Source of the DNA: a virus
Strand: one strand, 5' to 3'
DNA: 42,374 bases
Virus record (IMG/VR): IMGVR_UViG_3300046529_001220
Span: 1 to 42,374 of that record
Shown here: positions 6,193 to 11,701 of the stretch, in pieces
Layout: each line of letters begins with the position of its first letter
How positions within the stretch are numbered: position 1 is the stretch's first letter
Notes under the pieces: model-generated
Told to the model about the DNA's origin: nothing
The model's input: the letters and a program-made list of their open reading frames with translations, nothing else
Databases searched by the model: none
Translations under genes and position numbers: made by a program

Positions 6193-6199
6193 AAGATTA
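6193..6199 (-). promoter_or_regulatory. Class B promoter for 5803-6186
   Basis: Minus-strand TAATCTT followed by exactly six bases and ATG 6186. AATCTT would occupy -12 to -7. It lies back to back with the class A promoter at 6220-6233, forming a divergent pair. Confidence 0.7.
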
Positions 6200-6219
6200 C
6201 CCCTTGACTGGGCGACCTG

Positions 6220-6233
6220 GATTCGCTATAAAT
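6220..6233 (+). promoter_or_regulatory. Class A promoter for 6239-6508
   Basis: GATTCGCTATAAAT. TATAAA at 6227-6232 predicts +1 at 6239, the G of the GTG start codon. Confidence 0.75.
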
Positions 6234-6238
6234 AATAC

Positions 6239-6508
6239 GTGGAAAAAACTCTGACATCGACCCAGCAGGTTGCCGAGCTGGTGAAGGCCCTCTCGGGGCT
6301 CAAGATTCCTCCGGGCAAGCTCCGCCAGGGATGCGTTTCGGCGGCCAGGAACGACGGCAAGCCCATGACGGAAGAGGACTGGGACCTGGCCTACACTAGC
6401 CTGAAGGGCCCGCTGCCACTCCCCCAGGAACCCCTGGGCGTCTGCACCTGCAAGGCCGAGAAGAGCCACGCCCCCGGCTGCCCGCGGCAGGGAGTCAAGT
6501 GCCTGTGA
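6239..6508 (+). CDS. Small protein with C-terminal Cys motif
   Basis: 89 residues. The GTG start is placed at the predicted +1 of a class A promoter. The N-terminal half looks like a small helical domain (TQQVAELVKALSGLKIPPGKLRQG, then a TEEDWDLAYTSLKG segment). The C-terminus has CTCKAEKSHAPGC and ends VKCL, a possible metal site. The function is unknown. The stop overlaps the next GTG. Confidence 0.6.
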   Translation: MEKTLTSTQQVAELVKALSGLKIPPGKLRQGCVSAARNDGKPMTEEDWDLAYTSLKGPLPLPQEPLGVCTCKAEKSHAPGCPRQGVKCL

Positions 6509-6696
6509 CGTACGCGCGCAAGTTGGCCCAACTCGTGCTGCCCGATGACTCGGACCACTGGGACGAAGCTGAGGCTATCATCCTCGAAGCCCTACGCCAC
6601 GAGCGCGAGCGGTGCCGTCTGGCAGTTGCATCGGCCCCCGACCTCGCAGCCGCGTACAGACGTATCCGCGCTATGACCGACGAGGAAATAGAATGA
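6505..6696 (+). CDS. Small helical hypothetical protein
   Basis: 63 residues from GTG 6505, chosen over GTG 6499 because it gives the GTGA overlap used throughout this region. The protein is helical and charged (DEAEAIILEALRHERERCRLAVA), ending in an acidic DEEIE. No family is recognised. The stop overlaps the next ATG at 6693. Confidence 0.55.
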   Translation: MTYARKLAQLVLPDDSDHWDEAEAIILEALRHERERCRLAVASAPDLAAAYRRIRAMTDEEIE

Positions 6697-6923
6697 CCGA
6701 CTTGGAGGCCTTTGCCATCTTCGCTGCCAAAGGGCCAGTCCGCATCGAGTCGGTCCAGGTGAAGGCCAACCAGGCCTACGCCCAGATTCGCCGCCTTTTC
6801 ACCACCGCCGAGCGCGACGCCATCGGCACCGCCCGCATCCACGCCAACGAGGTCGGCGAGGGGCGCGGGGAGTTCGACCGCGTTCTGACCGCAGCTCGGC
6901 AGCGCATCTTTCCCGGCACCTAA
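6693..6923 (+). CDS. Small hypothetical protein
   Basis: 76 residues, ATGA-coupled to the previous gene. It is helical, with KANQAYAQIRRLFTTAERDAIG and ARIHANEVGEGRGEFDRV segments. No cysteines, membrane segment or family is recognised. The HNH endonuclease gene starts at the base after its stop codon, which marks a clean insertion boundary. Confidence 0.55.
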   Translation: MTDLEAFAIFAAKGPVRIESVQVKANQAYAQIRRLFTTAERDAIGTARIHANEVGEGRGEFDRVLTAARQRIFPGT

Positions 6924-7229
6924 ATGCCTTTTCGGGACCGAACAAAACAACTTGAATACGTCAGGGTGTACAACACCAAACGGCGCCTGGAGATGCGGGC
7001 CATCATCGACAAAGCAAAGGACTGTCCGTGCCTGGATTGTAACATCAAATATCCGACGTACGTCATGCAATTCGACCATGTTAGGGGCGTCAAAACGATA
7101 GCGATTGGGTCGGCGACTGCACGTCTGAAAGACATCGCTCGCCTGAATGAGGAAATTGCGAAATGCGAGGTGGTTTGTGCCAACTGCCACGCAGAGCGAA
7201 CTTTTAAAAGAAAACAAATTCAGACCTAA
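6924..7229 (+). CDS. HNH endonuclease (homing type)
   Basis: 101 residues. Visible: CLDCNIKYPTYVMQFDHVRG (first zinc Cys pair and the catalytic DH), then EEIAKCEVVCANCHAERT (second Cys pair and the closing HNH histidine). This is the compact HNH form common as free-standing homing endonucleases in phages. It is close in sequence pattern to the enzyme at 30859-31332. The gene is AT-richer than its surroundings. The stop TAA forms the first bases of a class B motif that precedes the tRNA-Ser genes. Confidence 0.88.
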   Translation: MPFRDRTKQLEYVRVYNTKRRLEMRAIIDKAKDCPCLDCNIKYPTYVMQFDHVRGVKTIAIGSATARLKDIARLNEEIAKCEVVCANCHAERTFKRKQIQT

Positions 7230-7233
7230 TCTT
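7227..7233 (+). promoter_or_regulatory. Class B promoter for leader ORF and tRNA-Ser pair
   Basis: TAATCTT overlapping the HNH stop codon. It predicts +1 at 7240. It resembles the copy at 34887 in also having TACGATG downstream with a nine-base gap to ATG. Confidence 0.5.
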
Positions 7234-7242
7234 GGTTCTACG

Positions 7243-7290
7243 ATGCACCACCTGTCGTCATCTAGTTGCTTCTCCCCGTCGAGTCGATAG
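7243..7290 (+). CDS. Ser-codon-rich 15-residue leader peptide candidate
   Basis: ATG 7243 lies three bases after the predicted +1 of a class B promoter. Codons 5-8 are four consecutive, all different, serine codons (TCG, TCA, TCT, AGT), and three more follow (TCC, TCG, AGT), giving MHHLSSSSCFSPSSR. The stop TAG lies inside a GAGTC/GACTC hairpin, and the first of two tRNA-Ser genes starts eight bases later. The arrangement recalls amino-acid-biosynthesis leader peptides, where ribosome stalling on a run of cognate codons controls downstream RNA. Function is inferred only; a chance ORF cannot be excluded. Confidence 0.35.
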   Translation: MHHLSSSSCFSPSSR

Positions 7291-7294
7291 ACTC
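7281..7294 (+). other. Stem-loop at the end of the leader ORF
   Basis: GAGTC (7281-7285) pairs with GACTC (7290-7294) around a GATA loop, enclosing the TAG stop of the leader ORF, three bases before the 5' end of tRNA-Ser(CGA). It could be an attenuator element or a processing signal. Confidence 0.4.
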
Positions 7295-7297
7295 CAG

Positions 7298-7384
7298 GGA
7301 GGGTGCTGCCAGATGGTCGGCAACCGGCTTCGAAACCCGGGGTAGTCGTTAGTAGCGCTAGGGGTTCGATTCCTCCACCCTCCT
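7298..7384 (+). tRNA. tRNA-Ser (anticodon CGA)
   Basis: The acceptor stem GGAGGGT (7298-7304) pairs perfectly with ACCCTCC (7377-7383). The D arm is TGCC/GGCA with GG in the loop. The anticodon loop TTCGAAA gives CGA, reading UCG. There is a long variable arm (class II) and a T loop TTCGATT. The anticodon stem has one C-C mismatch at its loop end. No CCA is encoded; the discriminator is T. It forms a tandem with tRNA-Ser(GCT) five bases downstream. Confidence 0.88.
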
Positions 7385-7389
7385 CTCCT

Positions 7390-7475
7390 GGAAACGACAC
7401 GCATGTCGGTTTTGCGTATCCGCCCGCTAAGCGGACGCCCCCAAAGGGCCGAGAGTTCAACTCCCTCCGTTTCCT
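7390..7475 (+). tRNA. tRNA-Ser (anticodon GCT)
   Basis: The acceptor GGAAACG (7390-7396) pairs perfectly with CGTTTCC (7468-7474). The D arm is ACGC/GCGT, the anticodon stem TCCGC/GCGGA is perfect, and the loop is CCGCTAA, giving GCT, which reads AGC and AGU. It has a long class II variable arm with a CCC/GGG stem and a T loop TTCAACT. Position 33, almost always U, is C here. The T stem has one mismatch and CCA is not encoded. A class A promoter begins four bases after it. Confidence 0.85.
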
Positions 7476-7478
7476 CCA

Positions 7479-7492
7479 GATTCACTATAAAT
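7479..7492 (+). promoter_or_regulatory. Class A promoter for 7498-7716
   Basis: GATTCACTATAAAT. TATAAA at 7486-7491 predicts +1 at 7498, the A of the start codon. Confidence 0.75.
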
Positions 7493-7497
7493 AATTC

Positions 7498-7716
7498 ATG
7501 AGCAAGAAAGCGCTGTTCGTGATTCGCCCTTCTCGCGCCCGCGGGGGCAAGTTGTCCATCCGTGTCCTCGGTGACGAAGAGGGCTCGGTCCGCGACGCCA
7601 TCTCCGATGCAGACTTCAGGGAGGGCGACGTCGTCGAGCTGGTTCTGGTCGCCCAGACCCGCGTCGAGGAGACAACCCGCAACGGCATCACCACGGTCCG
7701 CGAACGGAACGAGTAA
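7498..7716 (+). CDS. Small basic beta-rich protein
   Basis: 72 residues. ATG is at the predicted +1 of the class A promoter. It is beta-rich with alternating charge (KKALFVIRPSRARGGKLSIRVLGDEEGSVRDAIS, DVVELVLVAQTRVEETT). No family is recognised. First of a coupled run (7498-8889) whose junctions are TAATG, ATGA and TGATG. Confidence 0.6.
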   Translation: MSKKALFVIRPSRARGGKLSIRVLGDEEGSVRDAISDADFREGDVVELVLVAQTRVEETTRNGITTVRERNE

Positions 7717-7901
7717 TGCCCCGCGTACCGGCGTTCGCGCGCTATGCCGCCAAGCACGCACGTGAGATTTGGTTCTCTCGCATGGACACCAGCTCCGAGC
7801 ACGACCTGAAGGAGCTGACCGAGGCCTTGAGAGAAGCCTTCCTGGCCGGCGAGCGACACGGCAGAAAACAAGAAGCACTTCGTGAAAGGAACAAGCAATG
7901 A
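7716..7901 (+). CDS. Small helical hypothetical protein
   Basis: 61 residues; ATG overlaps the upstream TAA. It is basic at both ends and helical in the middle (HDLKELTEALREAFLAGERHGRKQEALRERNKQ). No family is recognised. The stop overlaps the next ATG. Confidence 0.55.
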   Translation: MPRVPAFARYAAKHAREIWFSRMDTSSEHDLKELTEALREAFLAGERHGRKQEALRERNKQ

Positions 7902-8083
7902 CCGGCAACGAGCACGACCTGGTGGTGTCTGCGACGGATTTCGTCGCCCTCCGCACGCTCACCGAGAAGATGTCCATGTACCCGACGGACGAACAGAGCC
8001 GGCAGTACGATGACGACGTTCGCGCCATCCTCGGCCACATTCCCGACGGCAACTACCTGCTCATGATTGACCCCTGGGCCTGA
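7898..8083 (+). CDS. Small hypothetical protein
   Basis: 61 residues with an ATGA start overlap and a TGATG end overlap. It is an acidic helical protein ending in a hydrophobic stretch (GNYLLMIDPWA). No family is recognised; its place in the coupled run is the only functional hint. Confidence 0.55.
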   Translation: MTGNEHDLVVSATDFVALRTLTEKMSMYPTDEQSRQYDDDVRAILGHIPDGNYLLMIDPWA

Positions 8084-8889
8084 TGCTCGGCTATCTGGCA
8101 CTGATTCTGATGGGCGCGGTGTGGGGGTGGTGGGAGTATCGTCTCTTCAATCCGAAGCCCCCGAAGTCTCTCGACTGCGCCACCGGCTGCGGCGCCCAGC
8201 TCCTGCCGGGCATCCACTTCAACGCGAAGGTCGAAGGTCATCCGCTGCCGAACGGCGAGATGGCGTGCACGACCTGCTACCTGAAAATCTGGGATGAGGT
8301 CGACGAGGCCATCGGCATCCCAGCGCCCAAGCGCGAAGAAGAGGAACCGCCCTGTATTCAGGCAACTCCCGAGACACGGAAGATGGTCGCGAAGATGACA
8401 TCAAAGTGGCCGGTGGAAGACAAGACACCTCATCGCATTCGCGACTTGGTCGACCGATTCCTTGACCCGAGTGAGGGGGCGGGTGACGACCTCTCGAACC
8501 TCAACGCTGAGTTCGAGGCGAACCTGGCTGCGGAGAAGGCCGAAGCGGTCGCTCGCGAGGAGGGCCGGCGCTACACCGTGCCCCCGTTGTATTGCAAGAA
8601 GTGCGTGGCTCTGAACTCCCAGCAGTGCTGCTGCAGCAAGGCACCCCAGGAGCGAACCGTCCCCGAGCTGATTCGGACACTGGAAGCTGGCTCTTACCCG
8701 AAGACCCGCTGCGCTTGGTGCAATGGCGAAAGTTTGGGGAACCTGTGCAATGCCTGCATTCTCTATGGTCAGGACGGCCTGGCTGATAGGCTGCTTAAGA
8801 ACGCTCCTTATCGGCCCTCTCACGACATGAGCGACGAAGAATTCATACGCTACTTCGCGCACTCAAACGCCAAAACAGATTCGCTATAA
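8083..8889 (+). CDS. Membrane-anchored protein with three Cys clusters
   Basis: 268 residues. Residues 3-18 (GYLALILMGAVWGWWEY) form an N-terminal membrane anchor, so the body is probably held at the cytoplasmic membrane. Three cysteine clusters follow: C-x3-C with CTTC around residues 28-66, CKKC plus CCC near 172-185, and CAWC with CNAC near 209-227, suggesting several zinc ribbons. The middle is acidic and helical. The last residues DSL and the stop are encoded by the next class A promoter. No family is recognised. Confidence 0.65.
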   Translation: MLGYLALILMGAVWGWWEYRLFNPKPPKSLDCATGCGAQLLPGIHFNAKVEGHPLPNGEMACTTCYLKIWDEVDEAIGIPAPKREEEEPPCIQATPETRKMVAKMTSKWPVEDKTPHRIRDLVDRFLDPSEGAGDDLSNLNAEFEANLAAEKAEAVAREEGRRYTVPPLYCKKCVALNSQQCCCSKAPQERTVPELIRTLEAGSYPKTRCAWCNGESLGNLCNACILYGQDGLADRLLKNAPYRPSHDMSDEEFIRYFAHSNAKTDSL

Positions 8890-8891
8890 AT
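8878..8891 (+). promoter_or_regulatory. Class A promoter for 8897-9508
   Basis: GATTCGCTATAAAT, also encoding the D-S-L-stop of the upstream gene. TATAAA at 8885-8890 predicts +1 at 8897, the A of the start codon. Confidence 0.75.
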
Positions 8892-8896
8892 ACACC

Positions 8897-9508
8897 ATGA
8901 GCAAGCTGACCAAGCGCGAACACAACTTCATCGCTCTCCGCATCACCAACGCCCTCTCCGAGGCGGCAACGATGGCGGCCAACTGGGGTGTGACCCGCGA
9001 GAATTTCGTCCGAGAGTGCGGCGTCGCTTGGGACCAGACGTCAGCGATGCTGAACCACGGAGTCGAGGACGAGAGTGCGACCCTGGAGGAAGCGCTACCT
9101 TCGAATCCCGCAGTGAAGGTCGGCCAGGTCTGGGCATGCAAGGACTACGGCGATTGCGTCATCACATACGTCAGCGACCGGCGCCTCCGGATGCGCTGGA
9201 TTACGGGCAAGTACCTGGATGAGAACCGCGGGTTTGATTCCACGGGAGTCGGCTTCTTCTCCTCCACCGACTTCGCCACGCTGGCACACGAGCAGCCCGT
9301 GCCCGCAGTCGGTCAGATTTGGGACTACGAGGGGATGCGATTCACGAATCGACGCCCCCACTACAGCGACCGGGGGTCTCCCGACCAGAAACAGAACGGT
9401 TGGTCCTACGCCGTCAACGCCAACAGGGACGAGGTCGAGTGGTTCCTGCTCGACAGCTTCAAGTACTGCACCTTCATCGGCTACGAGAACGACCCCGACC
9501 AGGAGTAG
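8897..9508 (+). CDS. Protein with two SH3-like repeats
   Basis: 203 residues; ATG is at the predicted +1 (leaderless). After a helical N-terminus come two related segments: KVGQVWACKDYGDCVITYVS near residue 74 and AVGQIWDYEGMRF near 135. The VGQxW start followed by short beta strands resembles small SH3-like barrels frequent in phage accessory proteins. The C-terminus is aromatic (WFLLDSFKYCTFIGYEND). The function is unknown; an internal duplication is likely. Confidence 0.6.
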   Translation: MSKLTKREHNFIALRITNALSEAATMAANWGVTRENFVRECGVAWDQTSAMLNHGVEDESATLEEALPSNPAVKVGQVWACKDYGDCVITYVSDRRLRMRWITGKYLDENRGFDSTGVGFFSSTDFATLAHEQPVPAVGQIWDYEGMRFTNRRPHYSDRGSPDQKQNGWSYAVNANRDEVEWFLLDSFKYCTFIGYENDPDQE

Positions 9509-9511
9509 AGC

Positions 9512-9766
9512 ATGAACGCACTGAAACGAGCACGCATCACCGCCGCCCACACCCTGCCCTTCTCTGGAGAAGCCGCCTTATGCCCCGGACTGGCAGATGG
9601 TGGGATGGACGAGTTCATCAGCGACACCGCCTATTTCGACGCCGATGTCATTGACGAAGACAACCGCTGGGCCATCGCTCACGTGCTGATGGCCAGCATG
9701 CTTCTCGACGGGTTCCCCGCGAGGGCACGCAAGGGCGCCCGGCTGCAGACCTGCAAGCTGGTCTAG
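9512..9766 (+). CDS. Small hypothetical protein
   Basis: 84 residues, starting three bases after the upstream stop, with GGAG overlapping that stop as a weak ribosome site. It has a central acidic stretch (DEFISDTAYFDADVIDEDN) and a helical segment (AIAHVLMASMLLDGF). The stop TAG overlaps the next GTG. No family is recognised. Confidence 0.55.
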   Translation: MNALKRARITAAHTLPFSGEAALCPGLADGGMDEFISDTAYFDADVIDEDNRWAIAHVLMASMLLDGFPARARKGARLQTCKLV

Positions 9767-9987
9767 TGGTCTGTCCGAATTGCCACGACCCTGACGCCTA
9801 CGTCAGCGCCTTCTCCATCGAGTGCTTCTGGCCGGGCTGCTACCACTACGTTGGCTGGTACAAGGACCCGAAGGTCACCAGCTGCTTCACGAAGGCCACC
9901 AACCCTTCGGTCGAGCTTGCTCGCGCGGCCGGCTGGAACGTGAAGGATGAAGGCGATGGGTTCGTCACCGTCACCCCGCCGGTCTAA
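9766..9987 (+). CDS. Zinc-ribbon mini-protein
   Basis: 73 residues from a GTG overlapping TAG. CPNC at residues 3-6 and C-x4-C-x2-H near residues 19-27 form a probable zinc ribbon, followed by a short beta-rich tail (DGFVTVTPP). It is similar in style to the other CxxC proteins here. The endonuclease gene that follows has its best start inside this gene. Confidence 0.6.
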   Translation: MVCPNCHDPDAYVSAFSIECFWPGCYHYVGWYKDPKVTSCFTKATNPSVELARAAGWNVKDEGDGFVTVTPPV

Positions 9988-10564
9988 GAGCCTGCGCCTG
10001 GCGGTCCTGCCGAACAAGCGGGTCGCCTGCTGCTGCACGCCTGTCACCTGCATCTGCAGGAAGCCTACGACGATAGAGATTCCTCTGACTCAAGGCCATA
10101 TAGCCATCGTCGATGAGGTCGATGGTGACCTGATTGCTTCTAGTTGGCGTGTTCTAAAAGCGCCGAAAACCCATTACGGCGTTCGCAACGCTTACGGGTT
10201 AGATGGAAGGCGAACTACCCAGAAGCTTCACCGCGCCATCGGCGCTCGGATGGGCATCGACGGAGAAGTAGACCACAGAGACAGAAATGGGCTCAACTGT
10301 CGAAGGGAAAACCTCCGAGCAGCTACTTCGTCCCAAAATAAAGCCAATCGCGGACTTCAGTCAAGCAATACCAGTGGATTCATTGGCGTCTCTTGGCACA
10401 AACGTGCCTCTAAGTGGAAGGCCCAAATTCGCATTGATGGCAGGGTTACCTACATAGGGTACTACGTCGACCCAGTGGAAGCAGCCAGGGCATACGACCA
10501 AGCCGCACTAGACAGCTTCGGAGAGTTTGCAGTCCTGAATTTCCCGCTACTCCCTAATTGCTAA
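9947..10564 (+). CDS. HNH-AP2 homing endonuclease with Cys-rich leader
   Basis: 205 residues if it starts at ATG 9947; ATG 9956 is an alternative. The N-terminal 40 residues contain CCCTPVTCIC and match the cysteine-rich style of the resident genes. From about residue 41 (IEIPLTQGHIAIVDEVDGD) it is a typical HNH-AP2 enzyme: EVDHRDRNGLNCRRENLR is the HNH core and SGFIGVSWHKRASKWKAQI begins the AP2 DNA-binding domain. Base composition turns AT-rich at the same point. It may have inserted into a small resident gene and now be translated as a fusion. Confidence 0.85.
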   Translation: MKAMGSSPSPRRSKSLRLAVLPNKRVACCCTPVTCICRKPTTIEIPLTQGHIAIVDEVDGDLIASSWRVLKAPKTHYGVRNAYGLDGRRTTQKLHRAIGARMGIDGEVDHRDRNGLNCRRENLRAATSSQNKANRGLQSSNTSGFIGVSWHKRASKWKAQIRIDGRVTYIGYYVDPVEAARAYDQAALDSFGEFAVLNFPLLPNC

Positions 10565-10804
10565 ACGGGCTTCGTAGTCGGCCCTGAGGTCGCTTAGCTC
10601 TCTTGCGTGCTCTTTCTCCAGCTTCGCCTTCATGCCCTTGGCCCCGTTGTCGTGGCCACGCCACCAGCAGATATGGGCGCCGTCTGTTGTGTCCCACTCT
10701 TCTTTGGTGGACTCCAGCTCGCGCCTCTGGACCTTGATTTCGGCCTGCAGGCCTTTGATGATGTCGCGGAGAATTCCGTTCTCCCAGAACAGACTCATTT
10801 TCAT
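10547..10804 (-). CDS. Small coiled-coil protein
   Basis: 85 residues from ATG 10804 (ATGA overlap with the gene above it in the operon). It is helical throughout with heptad character (IIKGLQAEIKVQRRELESTKEEW, KAKLEKEHARELSDLRADYEA), interrupted by HICWWRGHD. It is the last gene of the minus-strand operon that starts at 12936, and its end overlaps the convergent endonuclease gene by 18 bases. The function is unknown. Confidence 0.6.
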   Translation of the reverse strand: MKMSLFWENGILRDIIKGLQAEIKVQRRELESTKEEWDTTDGAHICWWRGHDNGAKGMKAKLEKEHARELSDLRADYEARLAIRE

Positions 10805-11334
10805 GGCCAGAGCCCAAGGTCCTTCCCGGCGTTCGTGTTCGCCCACGCGGCTGCTTGAGCCTGCGGGAGGCGTACGTACACGTCTTCCAGCGTCCACTCG
10901 ACGAGCCGCACCTCACCGAAGGGGGCGAAGTGGCGAACGTACTCCCACTCGGGTGGCGTCGCTGGCGGCCCTTCGGGGTTGTGAATGTCGTACACCATGC
11001 GGAGGACGGTGCCAACGCGCGGATAGTACTCGCCGCCTTGGAATTTGTGGGGCGCGTGCTTCTCGTCGTGGGCGATGAGGTTCATCTCCCAGATGGTCCG
11101 GCAGCCGGCGAGGTCGAGCTTGCGCTTGATTTCGAGACCGAGCGGGCCCTTCATGGCCGCCTCCATCGTCTCGTAGCGGATGCCATCGGTCTTGGGCATC
11201 GTCTGGTAGTCCTGGACCTTCGCCCAGCGGTCTTCATCCATCCAGCCGTAGTCGGTGGTGTACCAGGTGTCGACCTCGCAGCCCCAGCGGTCTGTGGCCT
11301 GGTAGACACTGAGCGGAGGACCGACGCGAATCAT
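10801..11334 (-). CDS. Hypothetical protein, 177 residues
   Basis: ATG 11334 overlaps the upstream TGA and its own TGA overlaps ATG 10804. It is rich in aromatics (DTWYTTDYGWMDEDRW, PPEWEYVRHFAPFGEVRLVEW), with conserved-looking HDEKHAPHKF. No membrane segment, zinc motif or known family is recognised. The operon context (IMP dehydrogenase/GMP reductase family gene upstream) is the only hint of function. Confidence 0.6.
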   Translation of the reverse strand: MIRVGPPLSVYQATDRWGCEVDTWYTTDYGWMDEDRWAKVQDYQTMPKTDGIRYETMEAAMKGPLGLEIKRKLDLAGCRTIWEMNLIAHDEKHAPHKFQGGEYYPRVGTVLRMVYDIHNPEGPPATPPEWEYVRHFAPFGEVRLVEWTLEDVYVRLPQAQAAAWANTNAGKDLGLWP

Positions 11335-11627
11335 GAGAGCTTCCTGAACTCGTCGAGGAGTTCTCGCTCGGCTTTGTCGAGCGCCTTGAGGCAGTCACAC
11401 CCCTGGCTCTTGCAGTGCTTCTCGCAGAATCCAGACCGGCAGGCATTGTGAATCCGGAGGCAGGTGTAGTTGCTCCACTCATCCCAAGGACTATCCTTTT
11501 TCCTCTCGGTCCATTCGTGGGAGCAGTAGTTGGGCTTCGGCTTGGTGCACTTGGGCTTCCGCATGCCCTTGACGAAGTAGCCAGTGGCCACTCCCGTCAG
11601 CCAGAGAGCGATGGAAATCGAAATCAT
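11331..11627 (-). CDS. Single-pass membrane protein with Cys-rich domain
   Basis: 98 residues from ATG 11627, chosen because it overlaps the stop of the 25-codon ORF (ATGA); a longer frame exists but has no coupling. Residues 2-19 (ISISIALWLTGVATGYFV) are a membrane helix. The soluble part has eight cysteines including CEKHC and CDC, and an acidic C-terminal helix. It is probably a membrane-tethered zinc-binding protein. The function is unknown. Confidence 0.6.
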   Translation of the reverse strand: MISISIALWLTGVATGYFVKGMRKPKCTKPKPNYCSHEWTERKKDSPWDEWSNYTCLRIHNACRSGFCEKHCKSQGCDCLKALDKAERELLDEFRKLS

Positions 11628-11701
11628 GTCTGGGCATCCTGAAGGTATTGAATAGCTCTTTCCAGAAACTTCGGAACTTTGCAGATGGGGCAAATTTTCA
11701 T
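11624..11701 (-). CDS. 25-residue CPIC mini-protein
   Basis: The ATG overlaps the stop of the IMPDH/GMPR-family gene (ATGA), and its TGA overlaps the ATG of the next gene (ATGA). The product begins MKICPICKVPKF and continues as a short helix ending LQDAQT. One CxxC knuckle cannot close a zinc site alone, so a dimer, or pairing with a neighbour's cysteines, would be needed. The two perfect overlaps and the CxxC shared with neighbouring genes argue that it is translated. Confidence 0.5.
   Translation of the reverse strand: MKICPICKVPKFLERAIQYLQDAQT

Noticed and set aside
7230-7297. A third tRNA before the tRNA-Ser pair
   Set aside because: No seven-base acceptor pairing and no T loop could be found on either strand; the short GAGTC hairpin is not a T arm.
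6495-7460. Long open frame on the minus strand across the tRNA genes
   Set aside because: It runs antisense through two tRNA genes and an HNH gene with a clear zinc and catalytic signature, has no promoter or start signal and no protein-like motif.
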